From: Silene noctiflora
Lineage: Eukaryota; Streptophyta; Magnoliopsida; Caryophyllales; Caryophyllaceae
Length of the DNA: 20,379 nucleotides
Assembly: GCA_009801015.1 (NCBI GenBank)
Contig: VHZZ01000925.1
Span: 151,373 to 171,751 of the forward strand
Direction of reading: 5' to 3'
The position numbers were made by a program, and so were the translations under genes. Under the pieces are notes generated by a model, which was given only the letters and a program-made list of their open reading frames with translations, was not told the DNA's origin and searched no databases. Of the stretch, positions 1 to 9,094 are shown in pieces; positions within the stretch are counted from its first letter, which is position 1, and every line of letters begins with the position of its first letter.

Positions 1-176
1 GAACAATTTTGAGTGATAAACATTGAAGTGATCTAATTAAATTGATAGCATGAACGTGCTTCCTGAAATCTAGCAAGTGCAAAAGACCTTTGAATGGTTG
101 ACATTCAACCACAGAGCGACACCTCAACTCTACACCTTACCTTAGCTTTGTGGTTGTTGTTTTAATAAAGAAGATG

Positions 177-304
177 TTGGACTCCAACCATTAGATTAAG
201 CTTTTGGTTTTGGTTGAGAAAAGATAACATCTCAACCAAAGATACTATGTCAAAGATACCGTCTCAACCAAAACCAAAAGCTTAAGCTAATGGTTGGAGT
301 CCAA
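177..304. repeat. Near-perfect 43-bp inverted repeat (fold-back)
   Basis: Positions 177-219 and 262-304 are reverse complements with a single mismatch in 43 bases, separated by a 42-base loop. The arms carry the same TTTTGGTTGAGA core as the neighbouring TRIM-like LTR. The simplest reading is two LTR-like copies in opposite orientation rather than an independent hairpin gene. Confidence 0.85.
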
Positions 305-514
305 GATCAATTTTATTTTCTTACATGCCCCTTCACACGAATGCCCATTGGGCTTGAAGTGTGGATACATGCCTTCGCATACCTGGTGCTTAATATGCCA
401 CTTTAGAAATTGGGGGCAGTGACCTGAGACCTTTTAGTTACATGACTCTGATACCATGTTAAGAAACCATCTCAACCAAAAGATTAAGATTTTGGTTGAG
501 ATGGGTTCTTGACA
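177..514 (-). mobile_element. TRIM-like miniature LTR retroelement (non-coding)
   Basis: On the - strand the sequence TGGTATCAGAG (456 to 446) matches the standard primer-binding site complementary to the 3' end of plant initiator tRNA-Met. It directly abuts a 58-bp block (457-514) that begins TG and ends CA, the expected edges of an LTR. A related block with the same CTTTTGGTT..GTTGAGA core and a TTTGACA-type end lies at 249-303, about 140 bp beyond the primer site, as expected for the other LTR. The internal part has no coding potential, so this fits a terminal-repeat retrotransposon in miniature, which would need proteins supplied by another element. The 177-219 arm is an extra inverted LTR-like copy. 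The primer site and the LTR edge are read directly; the family assignment is inference, because the two LTR copies have diverged. Confidence 0.55.
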
Positions 515-1350
515 ATTTGCGTTAAACTATGGACAAGCCTTTTCATTTGCGTATTGAGAATCATAGTGAGTGGGAGTAGTAGATAGTGTGCATTGTGAAT
601 GATGTAAACCTAATTTGAATACTGTTTTTTCTTGTTACCTCTTTTGTGCAAGAAACGAACTTTCCTAACTTTAGCCAAATGTCGCTTGTTTGGTGGGCTA
701 TGTAAATACGTAATTATTGAAGTTAGTTAATCAGGTCATAAGTTTTTATCATCTTTAGGAAGTGTAAGAAGTGGGTATGTGTCAGGGTGATTCTTATTAA
801 TCAGAGTTAATAACTAATAAATCGGTCTTCGTCATAGTGTTATGACTTATGGTAGGTTATCCTGCTGTTCAAGTTACAGAATGCATGTTTTGCTGATGAC
901 TAACCTGCATGAGAAGGATAGTCTAGATTGTATAGAGATTGTGGTATATGTATAATGTATATCCTCTCCATCGCATTTATATTGTTCTCATTTCACTTTT
1001 AGTGGCCAAACATTGTGGACGTTTACCAATGTTCTCTCATTATATGCACCAGTACAACAAATTTGTAATATGATGCCGAGTGGCGTGGAAATAGTCTGTC
1101 GTATAAATTGAACCTGGCAAATTTGCTATGTAACTTCACATGTATTTAGAGAAATTAAAGGTCACAGTTAACAGCATTTCCACCAAATTCAAATCGGGAC
1201 AGTAAATTTGGGAGGGAGGTAAGATTTTATATGTGCAATGCTTTTAGTGAATGGTTAGTGTGTAAAATAACTTGTTAGGTCCTACGTCCAGCCATTGTTC
1301 TACTCTTTTTACTCTCAAGTTGCTTCACTGTGAACTTTGGTTTAACTCTT
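515..1350. other. AT-rich spacer upstream of the ARV1 copy
   Basis: No coding region, RNA gene or clear repeat was recognised here. The end of the interval (1340-1359) is a pyrimidine-rich tract ending in TATCTAG, which would make a good 3' splice site 38 bases before the ARV1 start codon. Part of this spacer could therefore be a 5' UTR intron or a fossil of one; no matching donor was identified with certainty. Confidence 0.4.
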
Positions 1351-1396
1351 TTTATCTAGGAATTATCGGAAGAGTTCAGTGACTTGAGACTACAAA

Positions 1397-2062
1397 ATGA
1401 AGTATCGATGTGTGAAGTGTGGTCATGAGGTTGAAAGACTCTACATTCAGTACTCACCAGGGAATATCCGACTAGTTAAATGCTCCAACTGTATGTCGGT
1501 TGCTGATGAGTATATAGAGTGTGAGCTAATGATCCTTATGATTGATTTGATCTTACATAAGCCTAAAGCTTACAGGCACTTGCTCTTCAACCTGCTTCAC
1601 CACAAGAAGCTCGAAATCAACGCTCTGTTGCTTAAATCCTTTTTGATCTTTTTCATACTTGATGCTTATAAATTATGGATTTTGAATGGCAACTCACAAG
1701 AATGGTCCATTTTGAGTTTGGGAGTAGGCATATTTGGACATGCCTTTCTCGGGAACTTGGTCTTTCTTTATTCCTTTTATATCTTATCAACGAAGTCATT
1801 GGAGTTTGTGGAGGGCTTTTCTTCATACAAGGAGGTCTTACTTGCAATAATAGTTTCCTGTTACTTGAAGGTTTATATGTTGGCCATGATGGTGTGGGAC
1901 TTCCCTTCTTCTGCTGTTTACATTACAGATTTATTTGTTATGTCATCAAATCTGGTTGCTTTACGGGTGATCACAAAATCATCTTTTGAAAGGTGTATCG
2001 GGGTATGCTTTTTCGCACATGCTCTCAAGTTTTTTGTGCATTGGCTGCTCCAAGGCTTGTGA
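1397..2062 (+). CDS. ARV1: ARV1-like ER membrane lipid-homeostasis protein, intronless
   Basis: The 221-residue product matches the ARV1 family, ER proteins implicated in trafficking of sterols, sphingolipids and GPI-anchor intermediates. The N-terminus holds the family zinc-ribbon: C5-x2-C8 and C29-x2-C32, followed by the hallmark ADEYIECE (36-43) and LILHKPKAYRHLL (51-63) motifs of the ARV1 homology domain. Hydrophobic stretches near residues 77-96, 106-130, 146-168, 173-192 and 199-218 are the expected membrane segments. The ATG at 1397 was chosen because it gives the usual short N-terminus before the first CxxC. The C-terminus stops roughly 20 residues earlier than I recall for the Arabidopsis homologue. 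The whole family-wide ORF is read through without an intron, whereas the Arabidopsis gene is split into many exons, so a retrocopy is likely. Family membership is very secure; whether it is expressed is unknown. Confidence 0.88.
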   Translation: MKYRCVKCGHEVERLYIQYSPGNIRLVKCSNCMSVADEYIECELMILMIDLILHKPKAYRHLLFNLLHHKKLEINALLLKSFLIFFILDAYKLWILNGNSQEWSILSLGVGIFGHAFLGNLVFLYSFYILSTKSLEFVEGFSSYKEVLLAIIVSCYLKVYMLAMMVWDFPSSAVYITDLFVMSSNLVALRVITKSSFERCIGVCFFAHALKFFVHWLLQGL

Positions 2063-2276
2063 TTTTCCTTTCATTTTTCGCCTTTCGAATAGCTGTTGGT
2101 GATACTGTAAAACATTTCTTCTGGATTCATTTTTTCCTGGTTTTCGTTTTATTCCCATTATATCTTCTTGCAAGGCTTTAACTTCCACATATAGCATGCT
2201 GAGCATTCTACTAAGTTTCTCCATAAGAAGAAATTATGGACCTTTGAGTTGTGAAATTAAATTCTTCCGACAGAGC

Positions 2277-2525
2277 CTAAGAGTAATCATTCACCGAGTC
2301 TGATTTATGATGGAATAAAACAAAATGGCTCTCGATATTTATTGGGCTACACTTTATTGGGAAGTAAAAGTTGTTTGATGCAATTCTCAAAACAAGTTTG
2401 GAGCTAGCAGGTTGAATATTCTCCGTAGGTGTCAGCTTACACCCTGGGAAAGAACGGGCTTGAGCCGAAAAACGTCGAATTAGGGATGATGCAGCGAGCC
2501 CTCTGATCAGCAGAGCTCGGGACAA
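2277..2525 (-). other. Open frame resembling a mitochondrial presequence, no ATG
   Basis: Read on the - strand, this 82-codon frame begins SRALLIRGLAASSLIRRFS, which is rich in Arg, Ser, Ala and Leu without acidic residues, like the start of a mitochondrial targeting peptide. It has no ATG: the first in-frame codon after an upstream stop is TTG. The rest of the frame matches no family I know. It lies only 200 bp downstream of the ARV1 copy, in opposite orientation. It could be a degenerate first exon of a mitochondrial protein gene or a chance frame. I do not call it a gene. Confidence 0.2.
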
Positions 2526-2557
2526 AAGTTAGTGATAAAATAAGCACACAAAAAAAG

Positions 2558-2641
2558 ATGGGTTTTGGGGGAGTTCTAAGAGATCATGAAGGGAGGTTTG
2601 TGGCAGGTTTTGCCAATCAAGCCCGCTATAAAATTACCTAG
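2558..2641 (+). pseudogene. RNase H-like (RVT_3) domain fragment
   Basis: The frame starting at 2558 reads MGFGGVLRDHEGRFVAGFAN before a stop at 2639-2641. The pattern G-x-G-G-V-x-R-D-x-x-G-x-x-x-x-x-F is the start of the RNase H-like domain found at the C-terminus of plant LINE-type reverse transcriptases and in RVT_3 proteins. Only the first two strands are present, so this is a broken remnant. A run of seven A's lies directly in front of it (2550-2556). Confidence 0.45.
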
Positions 2642-3300
2642 CCAAACCCTTTACCAGTGGTGAAAGTAGCTTCTTACGTTAAAGTTGCCGGTACTTCAAC
2701 TGGAAGATCAGGTTGCGCGGGCTCGTCGTTCAAATAAACCATTAGTTTCTTACTCCGCCTTCAGACTCGCTACAAGGAGGCTTTCAATCGCCTCGCGGCT
2801 CAATCAATCAGTCTGCCTTTTATTTATTTTTTATTCGGATAGGCAATGAAGGGATACTAAAAAGCAGTCGGCTTGTCTGGGTTGTTAACATGGTGGTAAG
2901 GTTGGTATTCTAGAGGAACCAAACAGAAGTTCAACCACCATCCACCGTTGTCCCATCTCTAACGATTACCTGTAGTTATAGAAAGGGGATGAAGATGCAA
3001 TTTTCATAAATGATTTGAAGGATCATATTGACGAGTTTCAAAAATACTTCCATGGATGAGCTGCACAAGCATGCTTTACAAAGACCATTCAGAAGGTTGG
3101 TATTTTATCTCAATATCTTGGTTATTTATTTCTTTTCGATCCATGGCTTTGAACCGTAAACACTTCAACTTATTTTGTTTGTATATCCAGATGTTTGAAA
3201 TGATGAAGTAGTGGCACGTAGGGCTTCTGAGAGGAAGTGAAGAGTGTTCTGCGTCTTCAGACAACAATCTCAGAATAAACCATCTTCATAATACAAGCAA
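2642..3300. other. Patchwork spacer with a GC-richer block
   Basis: No gene was recognised. The segment of about 2690-2890 is visibly richer in G and C than its surroundings and has a different texture, raising the possibility of inserted organellar DNA. Around 2988-3060 a short open frame reads DEDAIFINDLKDHIDEFQKYF before a stop; I cannot assign it to a family. The rest is featureless. Confidence 0.3.
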
Positions 3301-4270
3301 ACTTTCAGGTTAGTAGAAGCTTTGCTTCAACGCTGTGAATAATTAATTTGATTTTAAGGATATTGAGAACCAATACAGATTTGATGTTAGTTTCTGAACA
3401 CAATCTTAAATTCTTACTTTATTCGTAAAACATACATGACATTGTATTTCACTTGGTTTAGATATTGAAGTTCATTTCTTTGCCTGTGTATTTTGTCCCT
3501 GTTATTTAAGTTCATCTGCAGTCAGAATATTTAATCCCAGTTTAAGACTTGATGTGGTAACCATTCGTCGTAACTTGATCTCAGTCTTGTTCTATAAATG
3601 CAATCAAAATGCTGCTGCTGTGAACTTCAGTCCTTGATACAGTTGCGATCAGTTGTCGTGACACCAATCTAGTATCATGCCTGCAATAAAAACTGCCTTA
3701 CTCTCGAAATCATTTGAGTTTATCTTCAACAAAAAAAATAGAAAATTGCGCAAATTGAATGTGGAGACGTATAATCCAAAAATAAAATAATTTAGAAAAC
3801 GAAATATTAAGATAAATACACATTTGTGGCATTTGCATATTTTTTTAGCCATACAAGAGACGATATGGGCATATGCCTCCAGAAAAGAAAACTAATATTC
3901 CCAGAGAGACAGATAATATTTTCCAGATTTGGATGAAAATAAGAAATCAAAAGATGCAAAAACATACAGTAACATTTAAAATGCTCACAAATCACGAGGA
4001 AGAACCTCTCCTGCTCTCAAGCTACTTCACTCAAGAATGAACAAGACTTTAAAGTTTAAGGGACAGTGGATCTGCTTTTGGGAACTTTTTTATGAATATG
4101 ACTGCACCAATTTATGGAAAAAGGGCTAGAATCCACACCCCACACCAACACTTATTTGTCTTGCCCAACCTTCTATAGAGTAGAATCAGAATTAGTAGTG
4201 GAAGTATATGTTCTTCACAGATTATAGAATAAGACCGTTTTATTGTGTGAGATAATCCTTTTATTGGTTA
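3301..4270. other. AT-rich spacer, no gene recognised
   Basis: Short open frames on the - strand between 3649 and 3995 have no recognisable motif and a composition expected from AT-rich noncoding DNA. I see no RNA gene, promoter or repeat of note. Confidence 0.4.
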
Positions 4271-4274
4271 AGCA

Positions 4275-4299
4275 CTCGTTTATTACTACAATAAACGAG
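4275..4299. repeat. Perfect 10-bp hairpin
   Basis: CTCGTTTATT at 4275-4284 is followed after a five-base loop by its exact reverse complement AATAAACGAG at 4290-4299. No gene end lies close on either side, so it is not obviously a processing or termination signal. It may be the centre of an old fold-back element. Confidence 0.6.
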
Positions 4300-5413
4300 G
4301 GTTCTTTGTGGCTTGGCCCAATCTTAACTAGATCAGCAATAAACTTTGAGTCAAAACTCTTGACAAAGTTAAAATTTATTACTTCACCAGGACAGTGATT
4401 TGATTCATGTATGGATTGAAGTAACAGTAGTGGTTGAGGCAGAATTCCTAGAGTTTGAGGATGTTTTTAGTATTAGCTATGAAAATTTTAGATTATGTAA
4501 ATAAAAAATAATTTTTTTAATTAGGTTAATTTCGAAAGATGTGACATCATTTTTTTGAAAGCATGTCCGCCGACCAACCACCAGCCATTACATATTGAAG
4601 AAGAACTACCTTAATCCTTCACCAAATTTGATCCATACATTTCACAGCATTGTACAGGTTTATGACTGTGTTTAGGGGTGTTGATTTTCCCATGTAATGA
4701 AAATTTGTTTGAGAGTAAACATTACCCTAGGTATTGAACTTAGTCGAGTAGTCAAATTCAAGCCTCTCAATTTCAGAACAATTCAGCAGAATCAACTCAC
4801 TGTTATCTCATCTGCAATTTTTCTTCCTTGCCCATGGAAAGTCACCTTTTTAATGGAGCCCTACTGTAAAGTTCAGGTTCCTAGTTCCACTGTCGAGTGG
4901 TCATAATTTGGGAGTGCCCATTGCTCAGAACCATGCATGGCAAAACTGAGCTAACCTGTTTTGACATGACTCTATTTAATTCATCCGACCAGTCTCGACT
5001 CTCGACTCTCAAGCAAAATTAACCTTATTCGAACCGGCTTGACATGACATGAACTTTACTGCATCCGAACTAATCCCCACCTCGAAATTAAATTAAATTA
5101 CCCATTAACCTGCAAATTTCATATTAAAACAGATCCCATACTCTTTTAAGATTTTCGATTATGACACTAGAGGAATCCCCAAACATTACTTTCTCAATGA
5201 TATTTGACTTATGATAAGGATTCCATCAGCCCATGATTGGCGCATCTTGGTGTAGCACTAGCTTATTCTTGTGAAGATTCCTAGAAAATTTGGAGGAAGC
5301 AACTTTAGAACAATCCATAACTGTCAGGTGAACTTCCACGACTGCAGCTCTGAGCCAGAGGCCTCTGTGTGCCACACACTGTTAACAGTTGATATAAACT
5401 ATTAATAGATAGA
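4300..5413. other. AT-rich spacer, no gene recognised
   Basis: A 69-codon frame at 4697-4906 has no family resemblance and is probably chance. Short direct repeats such as TCTCGACTC (near 4994-5010) and AATTA runs (near 5086-5100) occur. No mobile-element ends were found before the Helitron border at 5414. Confidence 0.4.
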
Positions 5414-5995
5414 CTAGTTTAGACCCCGTGCATAAATGCACGGTATATATAGTTTTTTTTATAAATAAATTATTTATAAAACAATGATATTTCATTAATT
5501 GTCCATATTTCTCGTTATTGTATTTTGCTTTGTTGACAATTAATCAAGATAATTGAGTAATGTGCCGAAATGCATTTTAAATAAAATATTTTTATCTTTT
5601 ATCCACAAAGCTAATGATTTCAATTTTTTAAGTCTCTCAATTTTTTTGGTCACGAATGTAATAATAGTGATTTACAGTTTTGTTTTATATGTAGTATGTG
5701 TCAAGTCATTCTCAAATAATAGTATCAATAAACGATTTAGCAATTTGTAGTTTTATATGNATTTTATTTATTTATATTTTAATTAAGATATTATAGTTTA
5801 GAGTTATGTGAAAATCATATAATTTGGTGAAAAGATTAATTTTAATTAAGAGATAATAATTTAGTGAAATAAAAATGTAATTATTAGTTTCCTTTTTTTA
5901 TTGAATGCACATAATTGTAATTACCTTCCTAATTTAAAAAGATGCTTTTTGGAGGGAAAAATGTGAGAATTCCTATTCTTTTAGTAGATACTAGA
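5414..5995 (-). mobile_element. Non-autonomous Helitron (582 bp)
   Basis: Read on the - strand the element starts with TC (5995-5994; TCTAGTATCTACTAAAAG) and ends with CTAG (5417-5414). An 18-base perfect palindrome, CCGTGCAT-AA-ATGCACGG on the + strand (5426-5443), lies 8 bases before the end. A 5' TC, a short hairpin about 10 bases from the terminus and a CTRR end are the defining features of plant Helitrons. The flanks on the - strand are A before the 5' end (5996) and T after the 3' end (5413), which is the expected A|T insertion site with no target duplication. The interior is very AT-rich and encodes no Rep/helicase, so it would depend on a full element elsewhere. One unresolved base (n) lies inside at 5760. 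Confidence 0.72.
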
Positions 5996-7072
5996 TAGGG
6001 GATTCCCATTTCATTTGTCATAGGCATTGAGATGAATTATTATATTTCATAAAAATATATAGAAAATATCTCATATTAAGCACATGTCAAGCAAGCGAGC
6101 TAGTATCGCTGCTCCTGTAATGGTAAAAATGAATTTTATACGAGTATCAAAATTTCCCCCTTTCTATAGATTTCTATATTTGTTTTACAAGTTCACGCCA
6201 AAACTTCACATCTACGTTTAAGCCACCCAATTTTTAAACCTCGAGACTCGAGTCCTCACTAATATGTGTTGAGGTTGGCTCCTAACTCGTCTAAATTTCT
6301 CTAGTAAAAACGAGAGATTTGAACACTATATAACTAGCTCTACTCTTTGTGGGTGTGTGGCCAAGCCGATTTATGAAATTTAGTAATATGTTGTAGGAGA
6401 ATCTGTGATGTTAGTTTAACATTCATCTTATTAGTTTATCCCAGTAACATAAGAGACACAGATACTTGTGAAAGACGGTTTTTCATTAAGTAACTGTAAG
6501 AGAGTAGTGCGTGAAAATGGAATGAGAACATTCTAATCCTTTGAATCATCCTTTCATTGCGCCTTCAACTTGTATTTCCTGTGCACATATCCTGATTTAG
6601 TGATTCTATATGTAGTGAACAAAGCTTTTGATGAAGTCTAGTTGTCAGATTATTCTAACAGGACCCCATCACCATGCAACTTGCAGGATTACCCCTCATC
6701 ATATCTACTACTCTTTTCATTTAAGCCTCTTATATTCACATATTTAGGTTCTTCTTATCCTAGCATCTTCTCTGCTAACATCGACATTATCCGAATGTTT
6801 CAAAGGTTTTCGCCTATAACAGTGTTAGGGAGCGTAGGGAAGCAACTTGAGTACCCGACTGTTGTATTGAAAGTATAGAAATGTCAAGTTTTCAGATGGA
6901 TGTTCTTAACGAAAATTGTAGGACTGACTGTTATTTTATATGACAAGGAGCAAATACTGTTTAATGAAACACTTTGTATTTCATTATGCAGCATAACCGT
7001 AGAACAGTGAATTTTTGTTTCATTGAATTTGAAAGTTTTATGTGGTATTTCCCTTATACAGTTACACCTGAT
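5996..7072. other. AT-rich spacer, no gene recognised
   Basis: A 78-codon frame at 6642-6878 (first ATG internal) has no recognisable domain and no neighbouring signals. Nothing else stands out. Confidence 0.4.
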
Positions 7073-7074
7073 TA

Positions 7075-7284
7075 CTCCCTCTGCCTCGATCGTTTCTTTA
7101 TGTGTTCCTTATTCGGTTGGCTCAGTCGTTTTTTTTAGTTTTCTTTTTAGGTATCCAGAAGTTGTATTTTCTTCTTATATGCACGTTGTTTTTTCACTTT
7201 TTATATTTCCTAAAGCACATTTCTCTCATTTTCCAGGTCTTCATGCCAAAAGCAAACGTAAAGAAATGCCTGCGACGGAGAGAG
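7075..7284. mobile_element. Stowaway-type MITE (210 bp)
   Basis: The left end CTCCCTCTGCCTCGATCG pairs with the right end, whose reverse complement reads CTCTCTCCGTCGCAGGCA, and similarity continues through the following TTTCTTTA(T/C)GT. Both ends are flanked by TA (7073-7074 and 7285-7286), the target duplication of Tc1/mariner-derived Stowaway elements, and CTCCCTCCGT is the classic Stowaway terminus. The element is non-coding; open frames across it are fortuitous. Confidence 0.8.
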
Positions 7285-7570
7285 TAGTCTTCATACCGTG
7301 CAACCGAAAGCACCATTCTCTATGTATAATTTACCTTCCCCTTGTGTTTCAGCTGAATCTTATTGTTAATGCCTCCAAATATATGTTAATACAGAAATCA
7401 CAGTGAGGCCGACAACTCCCTAATCACAATTAGGGTGATCTATATGTATAACTAACATATACAGAGTAATATTTAACCTAACTCGACTTGCAATCCTTAA
7501 TTAGCAACGCTGAAATCCTTCAAGTAAAAAGTTTTTATTCTATTTATGCTCATATATACTTTAAATTAAA

Positions 7571-7644
7571 GTCATGTTCTTTTGGACTGAATTTAGCTGA
7601 ACTGAACTTATAAGAACTAAAATCAAGTCCTAAAGAACAGGGTC
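7571..7644. mobile_element. Short MITE-like inverted repeat (74 bp)
   Basis: The ends GTCATGTTCTTTTGGACT and (reverse complement of the right end) GACCCTGTTCTTTAGGACT form imperfect terminal inverted repeats of about 18 bp. The interior TAGCTGAACTGAAC matches the simple-sequence family at 9095-9460 and 10076-10380, so this looks like a miniature member. A clear target duplication was not found. Confidence 0.55.
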
Positions 7645-7925
7645 TGAGTGTTCGAATATTAGTCTCCCTTATCATTTATTTCAAGTTCCGCCACTGTGTA
7701 GTCGACGAGTCGCTAATTATCATTTCCGAGATCCTTAGAAGTAGAAAGTTTATATTCTGTATATCATTATCAACCTTAATCTGGGACCATTCTTTTTGTA
7801 TTATGCTTACTTATAACACAAATAGGGAAAATAGCATGGATTTCAAATCATGCAAGTTGCCTAAATTTGGTCTTAAAGAATATATTTCATTAGGTAGTGA
7901 ACGTATTTCTGGTAGCCCATGCATT
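7645..7925. other. Spacer, no gene recognised
   Basis: AT-rich sequence with no coding region or repeat that I could identify. The short frame running from 7803 owes its length to the following ATT repeat. Confidence 0.4.
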
Positions 7926-7930
7926 ATTAC

Positions 7931-7975
<45 letters not shown>
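7926..7975 (+). repeat. (ATT)n microsatellite
   Basis: About 16 nearly uninterrupted ATT units, with one ACT interruption near the left edge (7928-7930). An encoded run of isoleucines on the + strand is incidental. Confidence 0.95.
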
Positions 7976-8117
7976 GGAGTTTGATCATTACTTTGCTGAT
8001 TCTCAGTAAAAGACATAGTAGTAAGGTTGATATTTATGCTAATCTTAATGAGGGAATATTTTGAACTGCTATTCAATTTGAGGTGGAACAAGTGTAGATG
8101 GGTTACAGAGTAAATCC

Positions 8118-8785
8118 GTCTCATACATTTTAGACTCCATACCGAAACTATAAATTTATATCTCTGAAATATGAAATTTCACTATTCAAAGTAGGACACT
8201 AATCAAAATCACTATATGTTAAAAAATACATATATTATCTGAGACCCCTTAAATTATGAGACTTTGTACAAGCACTTTCCATTGGAGTTAAAGATGTTAG
8301 CAACTACGGAATACGACTTTTCAATTCGTTTCATACATTTTAGACTCTAGACCGAAACTATAGATTTAAACCCTTGAAATATGAAAGTTTACTTCAAAGT
8401 AGTACACTTAATTAAAATCACTCTATGTTAAAAAAAAAAAAAAAAAACACATATTATCTGAGACCCTTTGAAACATGAAACCTTGTGTAAGCTTTCGCCA
8501 CTTGGAAAGAGTCCTATATATTTCGGGATTTGTGCCAAAATAACACAATTGAGTTCCAAATTTATTCAAAAAAAAAGTGCAATAATAAATGACTGGTGTA
8601 AAAAGGGTAACACATAATTTAAGACCGTGGTAAAATTAACTAATTTACCCCTTAAGAAATGAAGTTTCACCATTCAAATTCGTACCCTAATCAATCTGGC
8701 GATAAACAAGACAAACAAAGAGATACTCGATATATATTATCTGAGACCCCTTAAATGATGGGGCCACTTCCCACATGGAAGAGGC
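8118..8785 (+). repeat. Three diverged tandem copies of a roughly 170-bp unit
   Basis: Copies lie at about 8118-8290, 8328-8505 and 8611-8785. The first two share TCATACATTTTAGACTC, ACCGAAACTATA, TGAAATATGAAA, CAAAATCACT-type and TATTATCTGAGACCC blocks in the same order. The third keeps the GAAATGAA(G)TTTCAC, CTAATCAA, TATTATCTGAGACCCCTTAAAT and final CCACATGGAAG parts. An A-run (8430-8447) expanded in copy 2. No coding potential was seen; origin unknown. Confidence 0.75.
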
Positions 8786-8993
8786 ATCCATACATGGCTA
8801 TAAACAGATCAATTATACAAATACCAAGTACATATGGCATCATTTCTTCACTCTCTAGCAATGGCTAAGGACAAATTGAATCGAATATTTTCAGAATTCG
8901 TGCTACGAATAGTACTTTGGTATATTTGTTTTTCTTGATTTTTTGGTGTAATAGTGTTTCACCAACAGAGGGAATTTATCAGAGTTATAGATT

Positions 8994-9082
8994 GCAATGG
9001 ATTCACCCTGGATAAGTCGATAAGATTAATCGCACCGGCGGGTGACTCAGACTCGACCAATCAATGGATTCACCCGGGATAA
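8994..9082 (+). repeat. 20-bp direct repeat, 69 bp apart
   Basis: CAATGGATTCACCCTGGATAA at about 8994 recurs as CAATGGATTCACCCGGGATAA at about 9063, one base different. It borders the left edge of the simple-sequence block that follows and may mark a duplication made during its insertion. The interval 8786-8993 before it holds nothing recognisable. Confidence 0.6.
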
Positions 9083-9094
9083 CTCTATTCTGTT

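Noticed and set aside
1653..2224. Other frames across and after the ARV1 copy on both strands
   Set aside because: They overlap the conserved ARV1 frame or lack any family resemblance, and several start without ATG.
3649..3995. Two overlapping Phe/Ile-rich frames on the minus strand
   Set aside because: Composition follows AT-rich DNA; no motif, start context or splice pattern supports a gene.
7023..7406. 127-codon frame on the plus strand
   Set aside because: It runs through a Stowaway MITE with clear inverted ends and TA duplications.
7803..8009. 68-codon frame with a poly-isoleucine run
   Set aside because: The length comes from an ATT microsatellite.
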